A stretch of DNA of 64,000 nt from Streptomyces flaveolus (GTDB taxonomy: Bacteria; Actinomycetota; Actinomycetes; Streptomycetales; Streptomycetaceae). Below, one piece after another: positions 1 to 7,285 of this stretch. Where the stretch lies: the NCBI RefSeq assembly GCF_014648815.1, contig NZ_BMRV01000001.1:372001-436000 (forward strand). Direction: 5' to 3'. Position 1 is the stretch's first letter; the number at the start of each line of letters is the position of its first letter. The notes below the pieces were generated by a model. It made no database searches and had not been told where the DNA came from. It saw nothing but the letters and a program-made list of their open reading frames with translations. The position numbers and the translations under genes are program-made.

Positions 1-52
1 CCACGTTCCGTAGCCGCGTCCCGCCGCCGTCGTTCGTCGTCTCGAAGCTCAT
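1..52 (-). CDS. Start of an unidentified protein, cut by the window edge
   Basis: On the minus strand an ATG at 52 opens a frame without stops to the edge, reading MSFETTNDGGGTRLRNV. It would follow the epimerase gene in the same direction with a 52-base gap. A weak GAG-rich stretch lies just upstream. Seventeen residues are too few to assign a family, and the frame could be chance in such GC-rich DNA. Confidence 0.35.
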   Translation of the reverse strand, partial: MSFETTNDGGGTRLRNV

Positions 53-104
53 GGCCTCAGTCTCGCGGAGCCGAAGAAACGGGTCACGGGGTCAGGCCCC
101 CCGG

Positions 105-1124
105 TCAGGGGGTGGTGCCAGGTACACCACCGTCCGCCGCGAGCACCTTCGCCTCCGTCTCCGGGTCCAGCCCCACCGGCGGCCGGTCCGGGCGCTGCGG
201 CGCCGTGCCGCCGATGTCCCGCAGCCAGGTCCACGTGTCGGAGACGGTCTCGGTGACCGGCCGACAGCGCAGTCCCGTCGCCAGCGCCCGGGAGACGTCG
301 GCCGTGTGCAGCGCGTCGTGCAGGTCGCTGCCCGGCGGCACCCACACCGGCAGCTGCGTCCACGGCTGCACACCGGCGCCGAGGACGGTGTCGGGGGCCG
401 TCCAGCGCAGCTCCGCCGCGCCGCCCGTGACCCGGACGCAGGCGTCGAGCAGACCGCCCATGGTGGCGTGCCCCGGCGCGGAGACCAGGTTGTACGGCCC
501 GCTCAGCTCCTGCTCCACGGCGCCGAGGGTCCAGGCGGCCAGGTCGCGGACGTCGACGTACTGCAACGGCAGGTCCCGGGGGCCGGGTGCGAGCACCGGG
601 CCGCCGCGTGCGACGCGGTCCAGCCACCACGGCAGCCGCCCGATGTTCTCGTACGGGCCGAGGATCAGCCCGCTGCGCACGAGCACCGAGCGGTCCGCGC
701 CGAAGGCGTCCAGGACGGCCAGCTCGGCACCCCGCTTGTCCCGGGCGTAGTCGCTCTGCCCGGCGTCCGCCGAGGCACCCTCGACGAGCGGGGCGTCCTC
801 GGTGTATCCGGCGGGCGGTGCCCACGCGTACACCGAGCAGCTCGACACGTACACGTACCGGTCGGCGCGGCCGGCCAGCAGCCGCGCCGTGTCCCGCACC
901 GCGCGGGGCGCCGCCGACCAGGTGTCGACGACGGCGTCCCAGGTCCCCTCGGCGAGGGCGGTGAGCCCGTCGGGGGCGGTGCGGTCGCCGTGCAGCGAGC
1001 GCACCCCGGGCGGTGGCGCGTGCCGCCCCCGGTGGAACACGGTCACCTCCCAGCCACGCCCGAGCGCCGCCTCCACCACGGCCCGCCCCACGAACTCCGT
1101 ACCGCCCAGCACCAGTAGTCTCAT
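105..1124 (-). CDS. NAD-dependent epimerase/dehydratase family protein
   Basis: Extended short-chain dehydrogenase of about 339 residues. The N-terminal Rossmann motif GGTEFVGRAVVEAAL binds NAD(P), and the serine/tyrosine-containing active-site region (SSCSVYAW, then YARDKRG) follows near residues 95-130. The family acts on nucleotide sugars or small alcohol/ketone substrates; nothing here fixes the substrate. I chose the ATG at 1124, which puts the Rossmann motif directly at the N terminus; a GTG at 1133 adds three residues. It lies downstream of the glnRII-like gene in the same orientation, so read-through is possible. Cytoplasmic. Confidence 0.8.
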   Translation of the reverse strand: MRLLVLGGTEFVGRAVVEAALGRGWEVTVFHRGRHAPPPGVRSLHGDRTAPDGLTALAEGTWDAVVDTWSAAPRAVRDTARLLAGRADRYVYVSSCSVYAWAPPAGYTEDAPLVEGASADAGQSDYARDKRGAELAVLDAFGADRSVLVRSGLILGPYENIGRLPWWLDRVARGGPVLAPGPRDLPLQYVDVRDLAAWTLGAVEQELSGPYNLVSAPGHATMGGLLDACVRVTGGAAELRWTAPDTVLGAGVQPWTQLPVWVPPGSDLHDALHTADVSRALATGLRCRPVTETVSDTWTWLRDIGGTAPQRPDRPPVGLDPETEAKVLAADGGVPGTTP

Positions 1125-1185
1125 GCGGGCCACTCTGCCCGGCGCGGCGGCCCGGGGGGAACGGCCGTCTGCCGACAGCAGAGTC

Positions 1186-1773
1186 TCAGCGTCCGGTGGG
1201 CGGCGTGTACTTGTAGCCGACGCGCCGCACGGTCTGGATCGTCCGCCGGTGTTCGGCGCCCAGCTTGCGGCGCAGCCGGGCGACGTGCACGTCCACGGTG
1301 CGGCCGTCGCCGACGTGGCCGTAGCCCCACACCGTGGTGACGAGCTGGTCGCGGGTGTGCACGCGGTGCGGATGCGCGACGAGATGGGCGAGCAGCTCGA
1401 ACTCGAGGTAGGTCAACTCGAGTTGGCGTCCGTCCACGGAGGCGGTCCGGCGTGCGGCGTCGATCCGGACGAGCGGGTCGCCGGCGACGTCGGCGTCCTT
1501 GGCGTCCTGCTGCTCGGTGCCGGGGACGGCCACCGGCGGGAAGGGCGGCTGCTGGTCGGCGGGGACGAGCACCAGGTAGCCGACCATGGGCGGCCGGCCC
1601 GGCAGGGTGGGCAGGGTGTGCGGGGGAGCGGGCAGCCAGGTGGCGCCCGGCGGCAGGAAGTCCGTGACGTCCACCACCTCGTCCCGGTCCACGGCCCGCA
1701 GCCGGTGGCGGGCCGGGACGGCGGGGGCGGAGGCGGTGACGGGAGCGGTGGAGAGGGAACGAGTGGTCGCCAT
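1186..1773 (-). CDS. glnRII: GlnRII-like OmpR-family transcriptional regulator lacking a receiver domain
   Basis: A 195-residue protein. The C-terminal 100 residues are a clear OmpR/PhoB winged helix: LTYLEFELLAHLVAHPHRVH, then WGYGHVGDGRTVDVHVARLR and the terminal VRRVGYKY. The first ~90 residues are proline-rich and show no response-regulator receiver: no acidic pocket and no phospho-acceptor aspartate. Position one small ORF away from glnII, and the wing sequence, match the GlnRII nitrogen regulator of S. coelicolor, which has been reported to bind glnA, glnII and amtB promoters. The identification rests on synteny and the domain, so the symbol is probable rather than proven. Confidence 0.8.
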   Translation of the reverse strand: MATTRSLSTAPVTASAPAVPARHRLRAVDRDEVVDVTDFLPPGATWLPAPPHTLPTLPGRPPMVGYLVLVPADQQPPFPPVAVPGTEQQDAKDADVAGDPLVRIDAARRTASVDGRQLELTYLEFELLAHLVAHPHRVHTRDQLVTTVWGYGHVGDGRTVDVHVARLRRKLGAEHRRTIQTVRRVGYKYTPPTGR

Positions 1774-1887
1774 GAGAGGTCAGCTCTTTCGCGCGAGGAG
1801 TTCGTCGGGAGGACGACGGCCGCGGCGCGGCGGCCGGGGCGTCGGGGACGTACGTCGTGCGCGTCGGCGAAAGCCGGGACTACGGCT

Positions 1888-2010
1888 TCACAGGGCCGGC
1901 GCGATCGTCGCGCGGCAACACACCCGGTCGAAGTCGTGGTGCTGACGGGAAGGCCAGAAGGGCTCGAGGTCGTGGCGACCCGTCGCTGCGTGCTTCTGGA
2001 AGGCGGACAT
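1888..2010 (-). CDS. Small cysteine-containing ORF, possible leader peptide
   Basis: A 40-codon frame beginning MSAFQKHAATGRHDLEPFW and ending HHDFDRVCCRATIAPAL. It lies between glnII and the glnRII-like gene, same strand, 114 bases ahead of the latter. The C-terminal pattern H-x-D-x-x-R-V-x-C recalls the short actinobacterial leader-type peptides with an RHVDLxRV-like core ending in cysteines. The frame can be extended upstream to 2160, but the ATG at 2010 is the more natural start. Whether it is translated, and whether it attenuates the downstream gene, cannot be told from sequence. Confidence 0.45.
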   Translation of the reverse strand: MSAFQKHAATGRHDLEPFWPSRQHHDFDRVCCRATIAPAL

Positions 2011-2115
2011 GGGTCCATTGAAGCAGACGGCCGCGCGCGACAGGAGGGTCCTCTCACTGCTTGGACGTCTTCCGGCGTCGGTTGACGCCTCGTCGGCCGG
2101 AAACCGACGTCGGAA

Positions 2116-2146
2116 AGGGGCGCCCGCCACGACGGCGGACGCCCCT
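2116..2146 (-). terminator. Hairpin after glnII
   Basis: Arms 2116-2128 and 2134-2146 pair over 12 of 13 positions around a 5-base loop. It begins 18 bases past the glnII stop on the transcribed minus strand. There is no long T-run, as is common in Streptomyces terminators. Confidence 0.55.
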
Positions 2147-2163
2147 GCGCGAGACGGCACGGA

Positions 2164-3195
2164 TCAGACCTGGCCGGCCTTCTCCAGCGCGGAGCAGCAG
2201 GTCTCCACCAGCAGGCGGGTCACCACGTACGGGTCGACGTTGGCGTTGGGACGGCGGTCCTCGATGTAGCCCTTGCCGTCCTTCTCGACCTGCCACGGGA
2301 TGCGGACCGAGGCGCCGCGGTCGGACACGCCGTAGGAGTACTCGTTCCACGGGGCGGTCTCGTGCAGGCCGGTCAGGCGGTCGTCGATGCCCGCGCCGTA
2401 GTTCTTGACGTGGTCCATCGGCTTGGAGCCCTCACCGAGCGACTCGCACGCGGTGATGATCGCGTCGTAGCCCTCGCGCATCGCCTTGGTGGAGAAGTTG
2501 GTGTGCGCGCCCGCGCCGTTCCAGTCGCCCTTGACCGGCTTGGGGTCCAGGGTGGCGGAGATGTCGAAGTCCTCGGCGGTGCGGTAGAGCAGCCAGCGGG
2601 CCACCCACAGCTGGTCGGAGACCTCCAGCGGCGCCAGCGGGCCGACCTGGAACTCCCACTGGCCGGGCATGACCTCGGCGTTGATGCCGGAGATGCCGAG
2701 ACCGGCCTTCAGGCAGTTCTCCAGGTGCGCCTCGACGACGTCCCGGCCGAAGATCTCGTCCGAGCCGACACCGCAGTAGTAGCCGCCCTGCGCGGCCGGG
2801 AAGCCGCCCTCGGGGAAGCCGAGCGGGCGGGCGCCCTTGAAGAAGGTGTACTCCTGCTCGATGCCGAAGATCGGCTCCTGCGCGGCGAACCGCTCGGAGA
2901 GCTCGGCCAGCGCGGCACGGGTGTTGGTCGGGTGCGGCGTCATGTCCGTGTCGAGGACCTCGCACAGCACCAGGATGTCGTCGCCGCCGCGGATCGGGTC
3001 GGGGCAGGAGAAGACCGGCTTGAGCACGCAGTCCGAGGAGCTGCCCTCGGCCTGGTTGGTGGAGGAGCCGTCGAAGCCCCAGATCGGCAGGGCGTCCAGA
3101 CCGGCCGGGGCATCCGTGATGATCTTCGTCTTGGAACGGAGCTTGGCCGTCGGCTCGGTGCCGTCGATCCAGATGTACTCAGCCTTGAAGGTCAC
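2164..3195 (-). CDS. glnII: Glutamine synthetase II (eukaryote-like)
   Basis: Makes glutamine from glutamate, ammonia and ATP in the cytoplasm. The 343-residue protein has the short GSII layout: beta-grasp region beginning TFKAEYIWIDGTEPTAK, the GFDGSSTNQAEG motif, the catalytic-domain motif PGQWEFQVGP, the ATP-site KPVKGDWNGAGAHTNFS, and a C-terminal RRPNANVDPY. It lacks the GSI adenylylation tyrosine. The GTG at 3195 is preferred: it gives the usual N terminus and has AAGGATG about 7-13 bases upstream; an ATG at 3255 would add 20 residues unlike the family. A GlnR-type box lies 100 bases upstream, so nitrogen control is expected. Confidence 0.95.
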   Translation of the reverse strand: MTFKAEYIWIDGTEPTAKLRSKTKIITDAPAGLDALPIWGFDGSSTNQAEGSSSDCVLKPVFSCPDPIRGGDDILVLCEVLDTDMTPHPTNTRAALAELSERFAAQEPIFGIEQEYTFFKGARPLGFPEGGFPAAQGGYYCGVGSDEIFGRDVVEAHLENCLKAGLGISGINAEVMPGQWEFQVGPLAPLEVSDQLWVARWLLYRTAEDFDISATLDPKPVKGDWNGAGAHTNFSTKAMREGYDAIITACESLGEGSKPMDHVKNYGAGIDDRLTGLHETAPWNEYSYGVSDRGASVRIPWQVEKDGKGYIEDRRPNANVDPYVVTRLLVETCCSALEKAGQV

Positions 3196-3295
3196 GGGGC
3201 CACATCCTTCGGGGTGGGTCTGGGCGCACTTGCGGGTGCTGCGGCGCTGCGGCACTGGGCGCCGCGTCTACTGCCGTGCAGCGTGTCAACAGGCG

Positions 3296-3333
3296 ATTTC
3301 CCGTCCGTTGCCCGTATGTGAACCCCGTGTTAC
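3296..3333 (-). promoter_or_regulatory. GlnR-type box upstream of glnII
   Basis: Read on the minus strand, four 5-mers are spaced by exactly six bases: GTAAC, TTCAC, GCAAC, GAAAT. This fits the GlnR pattern gTnAC-n6-GaAAc-n6-gTnAC-n6-GaAAc; only the second half-site is poor. It ends about 100 bases before the glnII start. A TTGACA lies just downstream and could be a -35 element. Confidence 0.75.
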
Positions 3334-3422
3334 CTGGGGGCGGTGTGGCACGTCTCACGGCCCAGGCCTCCGCCCGGCGCGGACCGGGCGGAGGCGTGGA
3401 GGGCGGGGAGGGGGAGAGGCGG

Positions 3423-4163
3423 TCAGCCCACCTTCTCGATCAGCGCCCGGCGGATGAGGAACTTGCCCTGCTCCCGGACCTGTTCGAACGCGGCGTTGTT
3501 GAGCAGCACGCAGCTGCCCGAGACCGAGTTGACCTCCACCGTCGTCGACTTGTCGTTGTCCAGGTTGGTCACCTTGAGCTTGGTGCCCACCGGGAACTGG
3601 TTGCTGGAGGCCGCGGGTGCGCCGCCCTCGCCGGAGAGGGTGACGGTGGAGCCGTTGCAGACCTGTTCACCGGCCTGCGCGGCGCCGCCCGCCTGGTCAC
3701 CGGGCTGCTGTCCGGCCTCTTCCTGTCCGGCCTCTTCCTGCCCGGCTCCCGCCTGTCCGGCGTCCTGGCCCGTCTCCTGCCCGGCGTCCTGGCCCGTCTC
3801 CTGGCCGCCCTGCGGCGGCTGCGCGGCCTGGGAGTCCTGAGCCGACTCCCCCACCGCGCACCCGGACGCCTCCTGCTTGCGCTTGATCTCCTCGATGACC
3901 GCCTCGCGGTTGGCGATCCGGGCCTCCGACTGCGCGTCGGGGGCGGCCCGCTGGCCGTCGATGAACCGCTGGTTGTTGCCGAGCGCGGTGGCCAGGCCCT
4001 GGCAGACGGTGGAGTCCTGCGCGGACTTGGTCTGCGCGTTCTGGGTGGTCTGCGCGGCGTTCGAGGCGTTCGCCGTCACGAAGGCCCCGCCGCCCGCCAC
4101 CGACGCGGCGCTCACCAGCAGCGCGATCTTCTTCTTCGTACCGAGACTTCTCCTGCGCGACAT
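3423..4163 (-). CDS. Secreted or membrane-anchored protein with Gln/Gly repeats and a double-psi-barrel-like C terminus
   Basis: 246 residues. The basic N terminus MSRRRSLGTKKK precedes a hydrophobic stretch (about 13-30), suggesting export. Residues ~45-105 are helical with two cysteines. Residues ~115-165 are low-complexity repeats of GQDAGQET and EEAGQ type. The last 80 residues (VCNGSTVTLSGEGG, KLKVTNLDNDKSTTVEVN, then IRRALIEKV) resemble an RlpA-like double-psi beta barrel, a fold found in peptidoglycan-associated proteins; the catalytic residues of lytic members cannot be confirmed. It stands alone between glnII and an ArsC-like gene. Function unknown, probably in the cell envelope. Confidence 0.75.
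   Translation of the reverse strand: MSRRRSLGTKKKIALLVSAASVAGGGAFVTANASNAAQTTQNAQTKSAQDSTVCQGLATALGNNQRFIDGQRAAPDAQSEARIANREAVIEEIKRKQEASGCAVGESAQDSQAAQPPQGGQETGQDAGQETGQDAGQAGAGQEEAGQEEAGQQPGDQAGGAAQAGEQVCNGSTVTLSGEGGAPAASSNQFPVGTKLKVTNLDNDKSTTVEVNSVSGSCVLLNNAAFEQVREQGKFLIRRALIEKVG
3709..3738. repeat. 15-bp tandem duplication inside the Gln/Gly-rich gene
   Basis: TGTCCGGCCTCTTCC occurs twice head to tail at 3709-3723 and 3724-3738. In the protein it encodes the five-residue EEAGQ repeat. Confidence 0.85.
3757..3804. repeat. 24-bp tandem duplication inside the same gene
   Basis: Two adjacent 24-bp units, 3757-3780 and 3781-3804, differ only at the last base. They encode two copies of GQDAGQET. 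Copy number is likely to vary between strains through slippage. Confidence 0.85.
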
Positions 4164-4409
4164 GCGCGCCTCCTGAAGAGGTAGGGGAGCGTACGCCGCT
4201 ATGTACGAGATACCGAACGAGGTGACTCAGCGGTCACGGGGACCGCCGAAGTAACCTGCGTCACAACCACGCTGAGGGGAGGTCGGCCCGCCCCGGGGCC
4301 GTCGTCGCCGTCCTCGTACGCCACCACGTTGTCGTCGGCGTACTGGAGCAGACCCTCCGTCTGCCGGGGCGCACCGCGCCGGGAGCGCCGCCTCGCCGGT
4401 CGCCGGGAC

Positions 4410-4769
4410 TCAGCGGGACAGGGCGTCCCGTACCGCCTCCTCGGAGCGGCCCACGACGGCCGTTCCGTCCTCCGCCGTGATGATCGGGCGCTGGATCAGC
4501 TTCGGGTGCACGGCGAGCGCGGCGACCCAGCGGTCGCGTGACGCCTCGTCACGGGGCCAGTCCTTCAGGCCCAGTTCCTTGGCGTCGGCCTCGCCGGTGC
4601 GGGTGATGTCCCACGGTTCGAGGCCGAGGCGGGTGAGGACCTCGCGGATCTCGTCCTCGCTCGGTACGTCCTCCAGGTAGCGGCGGACGGTGTAGTCGGC
4701 GCCCTCGGCGTCGAGCAGGCTGATGGCGCTGCGGCACTTGGAACAGGCCGGGTTGATCCAGATCTCCAT
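4410..4769 (-). CDS. ArsC/Spx-family thioredoxin-fold protein
   Basis: 119 residues starting MEIWINPACSKCRSA, the N-terminal Cys-x-x-Cys of the ArsC (glutaredoxin-like arsenate reductase) family, followed by the RYLEDVPSEDEIREVL helix and a C-terminal IQRPIITAEDGTAVVGR segment, where family members carry the conserved Arg-Pro-Ile loop. Classical ArsC enzymes reduce arsenate with glutaredoxin; many actinobacterial members have no demonstrated arsenate role, and there is no ars operon around it. The ATG at 4769 is chosen over one at 4778 because it gives the canonical N terminus. Confidence 0.85.
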   Translation of the reverse strand: MEIWINPACSKCRSAISLLDAEGADYTVRRYLEDVPSEDEIREVLTRLGLEPWDITRTGEADAKELGLKDWPRDEASRDRWVAALAVHPKLIQRPIITAEDGTAVVGRSEEAVRDALSR

Positions 4770-4943
4770 GCCGCACACGGTAGCCCGAGGGGCGCGAAAC
4801 CCGTTCTCCCCGCACGCCTCAGCACTCCCGAAAGCCCTTGTGGCCAGGGGCTTTTGTCAGTGGGGGGCGGTAAAATAGAAGCAGTGTTCGAGGGTGTCGC
4901 CGGGGTGTCCGGACGGCGCCCCGACCGCGACAGGAGGATGCCC

Positions 4944-5258
4944 GTGCCCGCAGCCGCACTGAAGCAGAAGCCCTTGCCCACCCAGTCGACCGCCAAGCGA
5001 CCCGTCCTGCTCGACCTGCCGTACCAGCCCGTGGAGAAGAGCCCGCTGCCGGCGGGCCGCCCCCGCGAGTGGTACGTCACGCACAACCGCCGGCTCAAGG
5101 CGATGCGGCTCGCCATCGCCCTGCTCGACTCCGGCGTCTACCTGCCGAACCAGGCCCGCAACGAGACGATACGCAGCGCCGCGGAGACGATCGGCGTGCA
5201 CCCGCCGTCGGACACGACGTGCCACATGGTGCGGGCGCTGATGCGGTACTCGCGGTGA
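4944..5258 (+). CDS. Conserved Streptomyces protein of unknown function
   Basis: 104 residues, beginning VPAAALKQKPLPTQST and rich in proline and basic residues. A central REWYVTHNRRLKAMRLAIAL segment and a predicted helical C terminus (NETIRSAAETIGVH, then MVRALMRYSR) follow. AGGAGG at 4932-4937 sits six bases before the GTG at 4944 but directly abuts the ATG at 4938, so the GTG is the better start. No membrane segment or enzyme motif is visible. It is divergent from the ArsC-like gene and followed by a dispersed repeat. Confidence 0.75.
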   Translation: MPAAALKQKPLPTQSTAKRPVLLDLPYQPVEKSPLPAGRPREWYVTHNRRLKAMRLAIALLDSGVYLPNQARNETIRSAAETIGVHPPSDTTCHMVRALMRYSR

Positions 5259-5313
5259 CGCGGGCGCCGGGTGCCGTCTCTTCTTCCGGTGCCCGGCGTC
5301 GTGGTTGCCGTCG

Positions 5314-5387
5314 TCTGGGGGGCCGGCGCCCCCCAGACCCCCGCTTCGGCCTGAACGGCCTCGTCCGCAAACGCGGGACGGGCTGGA
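5314..5387. repeat. Dispersed intergenic repeat, copy 1
   Basis: Consists of a G/C hairpin (TCTGGGGGGCCGG / GCGCCCCCCAGA type), then CCCCCGCTTCGGCCTGAACG, then a degenerate GTCCGCAAACGCGGGACGGG hairpin. The same block occurs at 13229-13300 in this orientation and at 41438-41507 inverted. It lies in the convergent gap after the 4944-5258 gene and may act in termination. Confidence 0.75.
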
Positions 5388-5438
5388 TTGCCCTGACCGG
5401 CGTCGAAGGGCGCACGCCCGGCGTCGGAATCGCTCGCC

Positions 5439-6623
5439 CTACGCCGACAGCTCCCGCTCCAGGGGCGTACGGAAGCGCGGGGTGATCCGAGTGGTCCCCA
5501 CCCAGGCCCGCAGCCGCTCCGCCTCGGCCGTGATCGCGGCCTCCGCCTCGCGGCCGATGCCCTTGCCGTCCAGGATCCGCCAGACGATCTCCCCGTCGGC
5601 CCGCTGGGCCCAGCCGCCGATCACGCGGCCGTCCCACCAGACCGTCGGGCCGACGTTGCCGCTGCGGTCGAACAGCATCGGCCGCAGCGCGGGCGCGAGA
5701 TACCAGTCCCGGTGCCGCCAGCCCATCGCCGTCGGATCCAGCGCGGGCAGCAGCGCGGCCCAGGATGCGTCGGGTGCCGCCACCGGGCCGGCGTCACCGG
5801 CGACCACGTACCCCGTGCCCTCGTCCAGCGACACCGCCTCCGCGCCGATCGCGGTCAGCGCCCGGCGCACCTCCGTCACCCGCCACCCCGTCCACCACTT
5901 CAGGTCCTCCTCGGTGGCCGGCCCGCATGCCCCCAGCCACCGGCGCAGCAGCTCGGCCTGGGCCCCGGCGGGGTCCAGCTCGGGGTGCTCGGGCGCCGGC
6001 GCCCAGCGGAACTGGCTGGACGTCCACGAACCCAGCGGCCGGCCCCGCACGACCTTGCCCTCCACCCCCAGCACCTTCAGCAGTCGGGTGGAGACGGTGT
6101 GCACGCCCTCGTAGTTCTTCCCGGCCGCGTACACGAACTGCTCCTTCAGCCGCGGCTCGTCCCGGGCCAGTTCGGCCGCCGTCGCCTGCCCGCGCCGGGC
6201 CAGCGCCGCCAGCGTCGACTCCTCGACCTCCGCCAGCCAGACCGCGTCCGGCGCCCCGGCCGCCGCCATGTGCTTGAGCAGCGCGGCCCGCTCCCGGCCG
6301 GCCACCGTGAGACCGGTCGAGGCGTGCACGACCGCCGTCAGCCCGGCCGGGAAGACGAACACGGTGTGCCGCATGCCGTGCATCCGGACCAGCGCCCGGT
6401 CCTCGTACAGCGCCCGCTCCGTCTCGCCCACCGTCTTCGCCGGGTCCGCCAGCCGTGCGCCGACGGCCAGGTACACCGTCGAGGGGTCCGTGCCGTGCAG
6501 GGCGACCAGTGAACCGGCGACCTCCTCCGGGCTGCCCGCCCGGGCCCCGCCCGCCAGTCGCTGCCGCAGCGCGAGCCTCGCCCGCCGCTCCGCCGTCCCG
6601 ATGTGCCGCCGTCCGTCACCCAT
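5439..6623 (-). CDS. Winged-helix DNA-binding protein of the HTH_42 / AlkZ-like family
   Basis: 394 residues from the ATG at 6623. The N-terminal RRARLALRQRLAGG, HGTDPSTVYLAVGAR and MHGMRHTVFVFP, the central LWR/KWWTGWRVTEVRRAL region, and the C-terminal WWDGRVIGGWAQR match the family of tandem winged-helix proteins that includes the DNA glycosylases AlkZ/YcaQ, which unhook bulky or crosslinked alkyl lesions. The Gln-x-Asp/Gln catalytic loop of characterised glycosylases is not clearly present, so glycosylase activity is not claimed. Starts further upstream (6677) would add an arginine-rich tail. Confidence 0.8.
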   Translation of the reverse strand: MGDGRRHIGTAERRARLALRQRLAGGARAGSPEEVAGSLVALHGTDPSTVYLAVGARLADPAKTVGETERALYEDRALVRMHGMRHTVFVFPAGLTAVVHASTGLTVAGRERAALLKHMAAAGAPDAVWLAEVEESTLAALARRGQATAAELARDEPRLKEQFVYAAGKNYEGVHTVSTRLLKVLGVEGKVVRGRPLGSWTSSQFRWAPAPEHPELDPAGAQAELLRRWLGACGPATEEDLKWWTGWRVTEVRRALTAIGAEAVSLDEGTGYVVAGDAGPVAAPDASWAALLPALDPTAMGWRHRDWYLAPALRPMLFDRSGNVGPTVWWDGRVIGGWAQRADGEIVWRILDGKGIGREAEAAITAEAERLRAWVGTTRITPRFRTPLERELSA

Positions 6624-6701
6624 ACCGGCCTCCGCCCGCCCGTCGCGTCTCGGTGCGGCCATCCTGCCCGACACCACTGACAGCGGCGGGGCCCGTGCGG
6701 G

Positions 6702-7280
6702 TCACAGCCCGGGCGCGCCCCACACCGGGAACCAGCGGCCCAGGTCCCCCTCGACCGGCAGCTCACCGGCGAGCGCCGCCCGTACCCGCAGCTCCAGCGC
6801 GCTGTCCCGCTGCTGCCGGTCACCGGGCAGGGGCGCGAAGGGGTAGAAGGTACCCCGCTTGTAGAGGTAGACGAGCGCGAGCCGCCGCCCGTCGTCGTCG
6901 CGGAAACCGGCCAGGGAGCACAGCAGCTGCGGCCCGAAGCCGTTGACCTCCATCGAGCTGTTCACCGCGTGCAGGTCGTTCACGAGCTGCGGCAACTGGT
7001 CGGGGGAACGGTGCGAGACGAGCCAGGAGTAGCCGTAGGAGTCGTGGCGCAGCTCCACCGGGGTCCGGCCGGCGTCCGCGTCCAGCAGGGCCCGGACCTC
7101 CCGGTGCGTCTGCTCGAAGGCGGCGCCCTCGACCGTGGCGAAGCACACCGCGCCCTGCCCGGTCGGCGTGAAACCGGCCGCCGACTGCAGGCCCACCGCT
7201 GCCGAGGGCAGCGCGAAGAGCCGGTCCAGGTCGGGTGCGACGGGCTTGGAGCGGCCGAGCAGGATGTCCAGCAGGCCCAT
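6702..7280 (-). CDS. pspAB: PspA-associated protein PspAB
   Basis: 192 residues starting MGLLDILLGRSKPVAPDLDR, with the PspAB-like segments FTPTGQGAVCFATVEG, DSYGYSWLV and FYPFAPLPGDRQQRDSA. Proteins of this family are usually encoded next to htpX and are named for association with phage-shock (PspA) systems; their biochemical role is not settled. Here the gene begins 5 bases after the htpX stop, so the two form an operon. The window also carries pspA-pspAA at 40.3-41.4 kb. Confidence 0.85.
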   Translation of the reverse strand: MGLLDILLGRSKPVAPDLDRLFALPSAAVGLQSAAGFTPTGQGAVCFATVEGAAFEQTHREVRALLDADAGRTPVELRHDSYGYSWLVSHRSPDQLPQLVNDLHAVNSSMEVNGFGPQLLCSLAGFRDDDGRRLALVYLYKRGTFYPFAPLPGDRQQRDSALELRVRAALAGELPVEGDLGRWFPVWGAPGL

Positions 7281-7285
7281 GGTGC

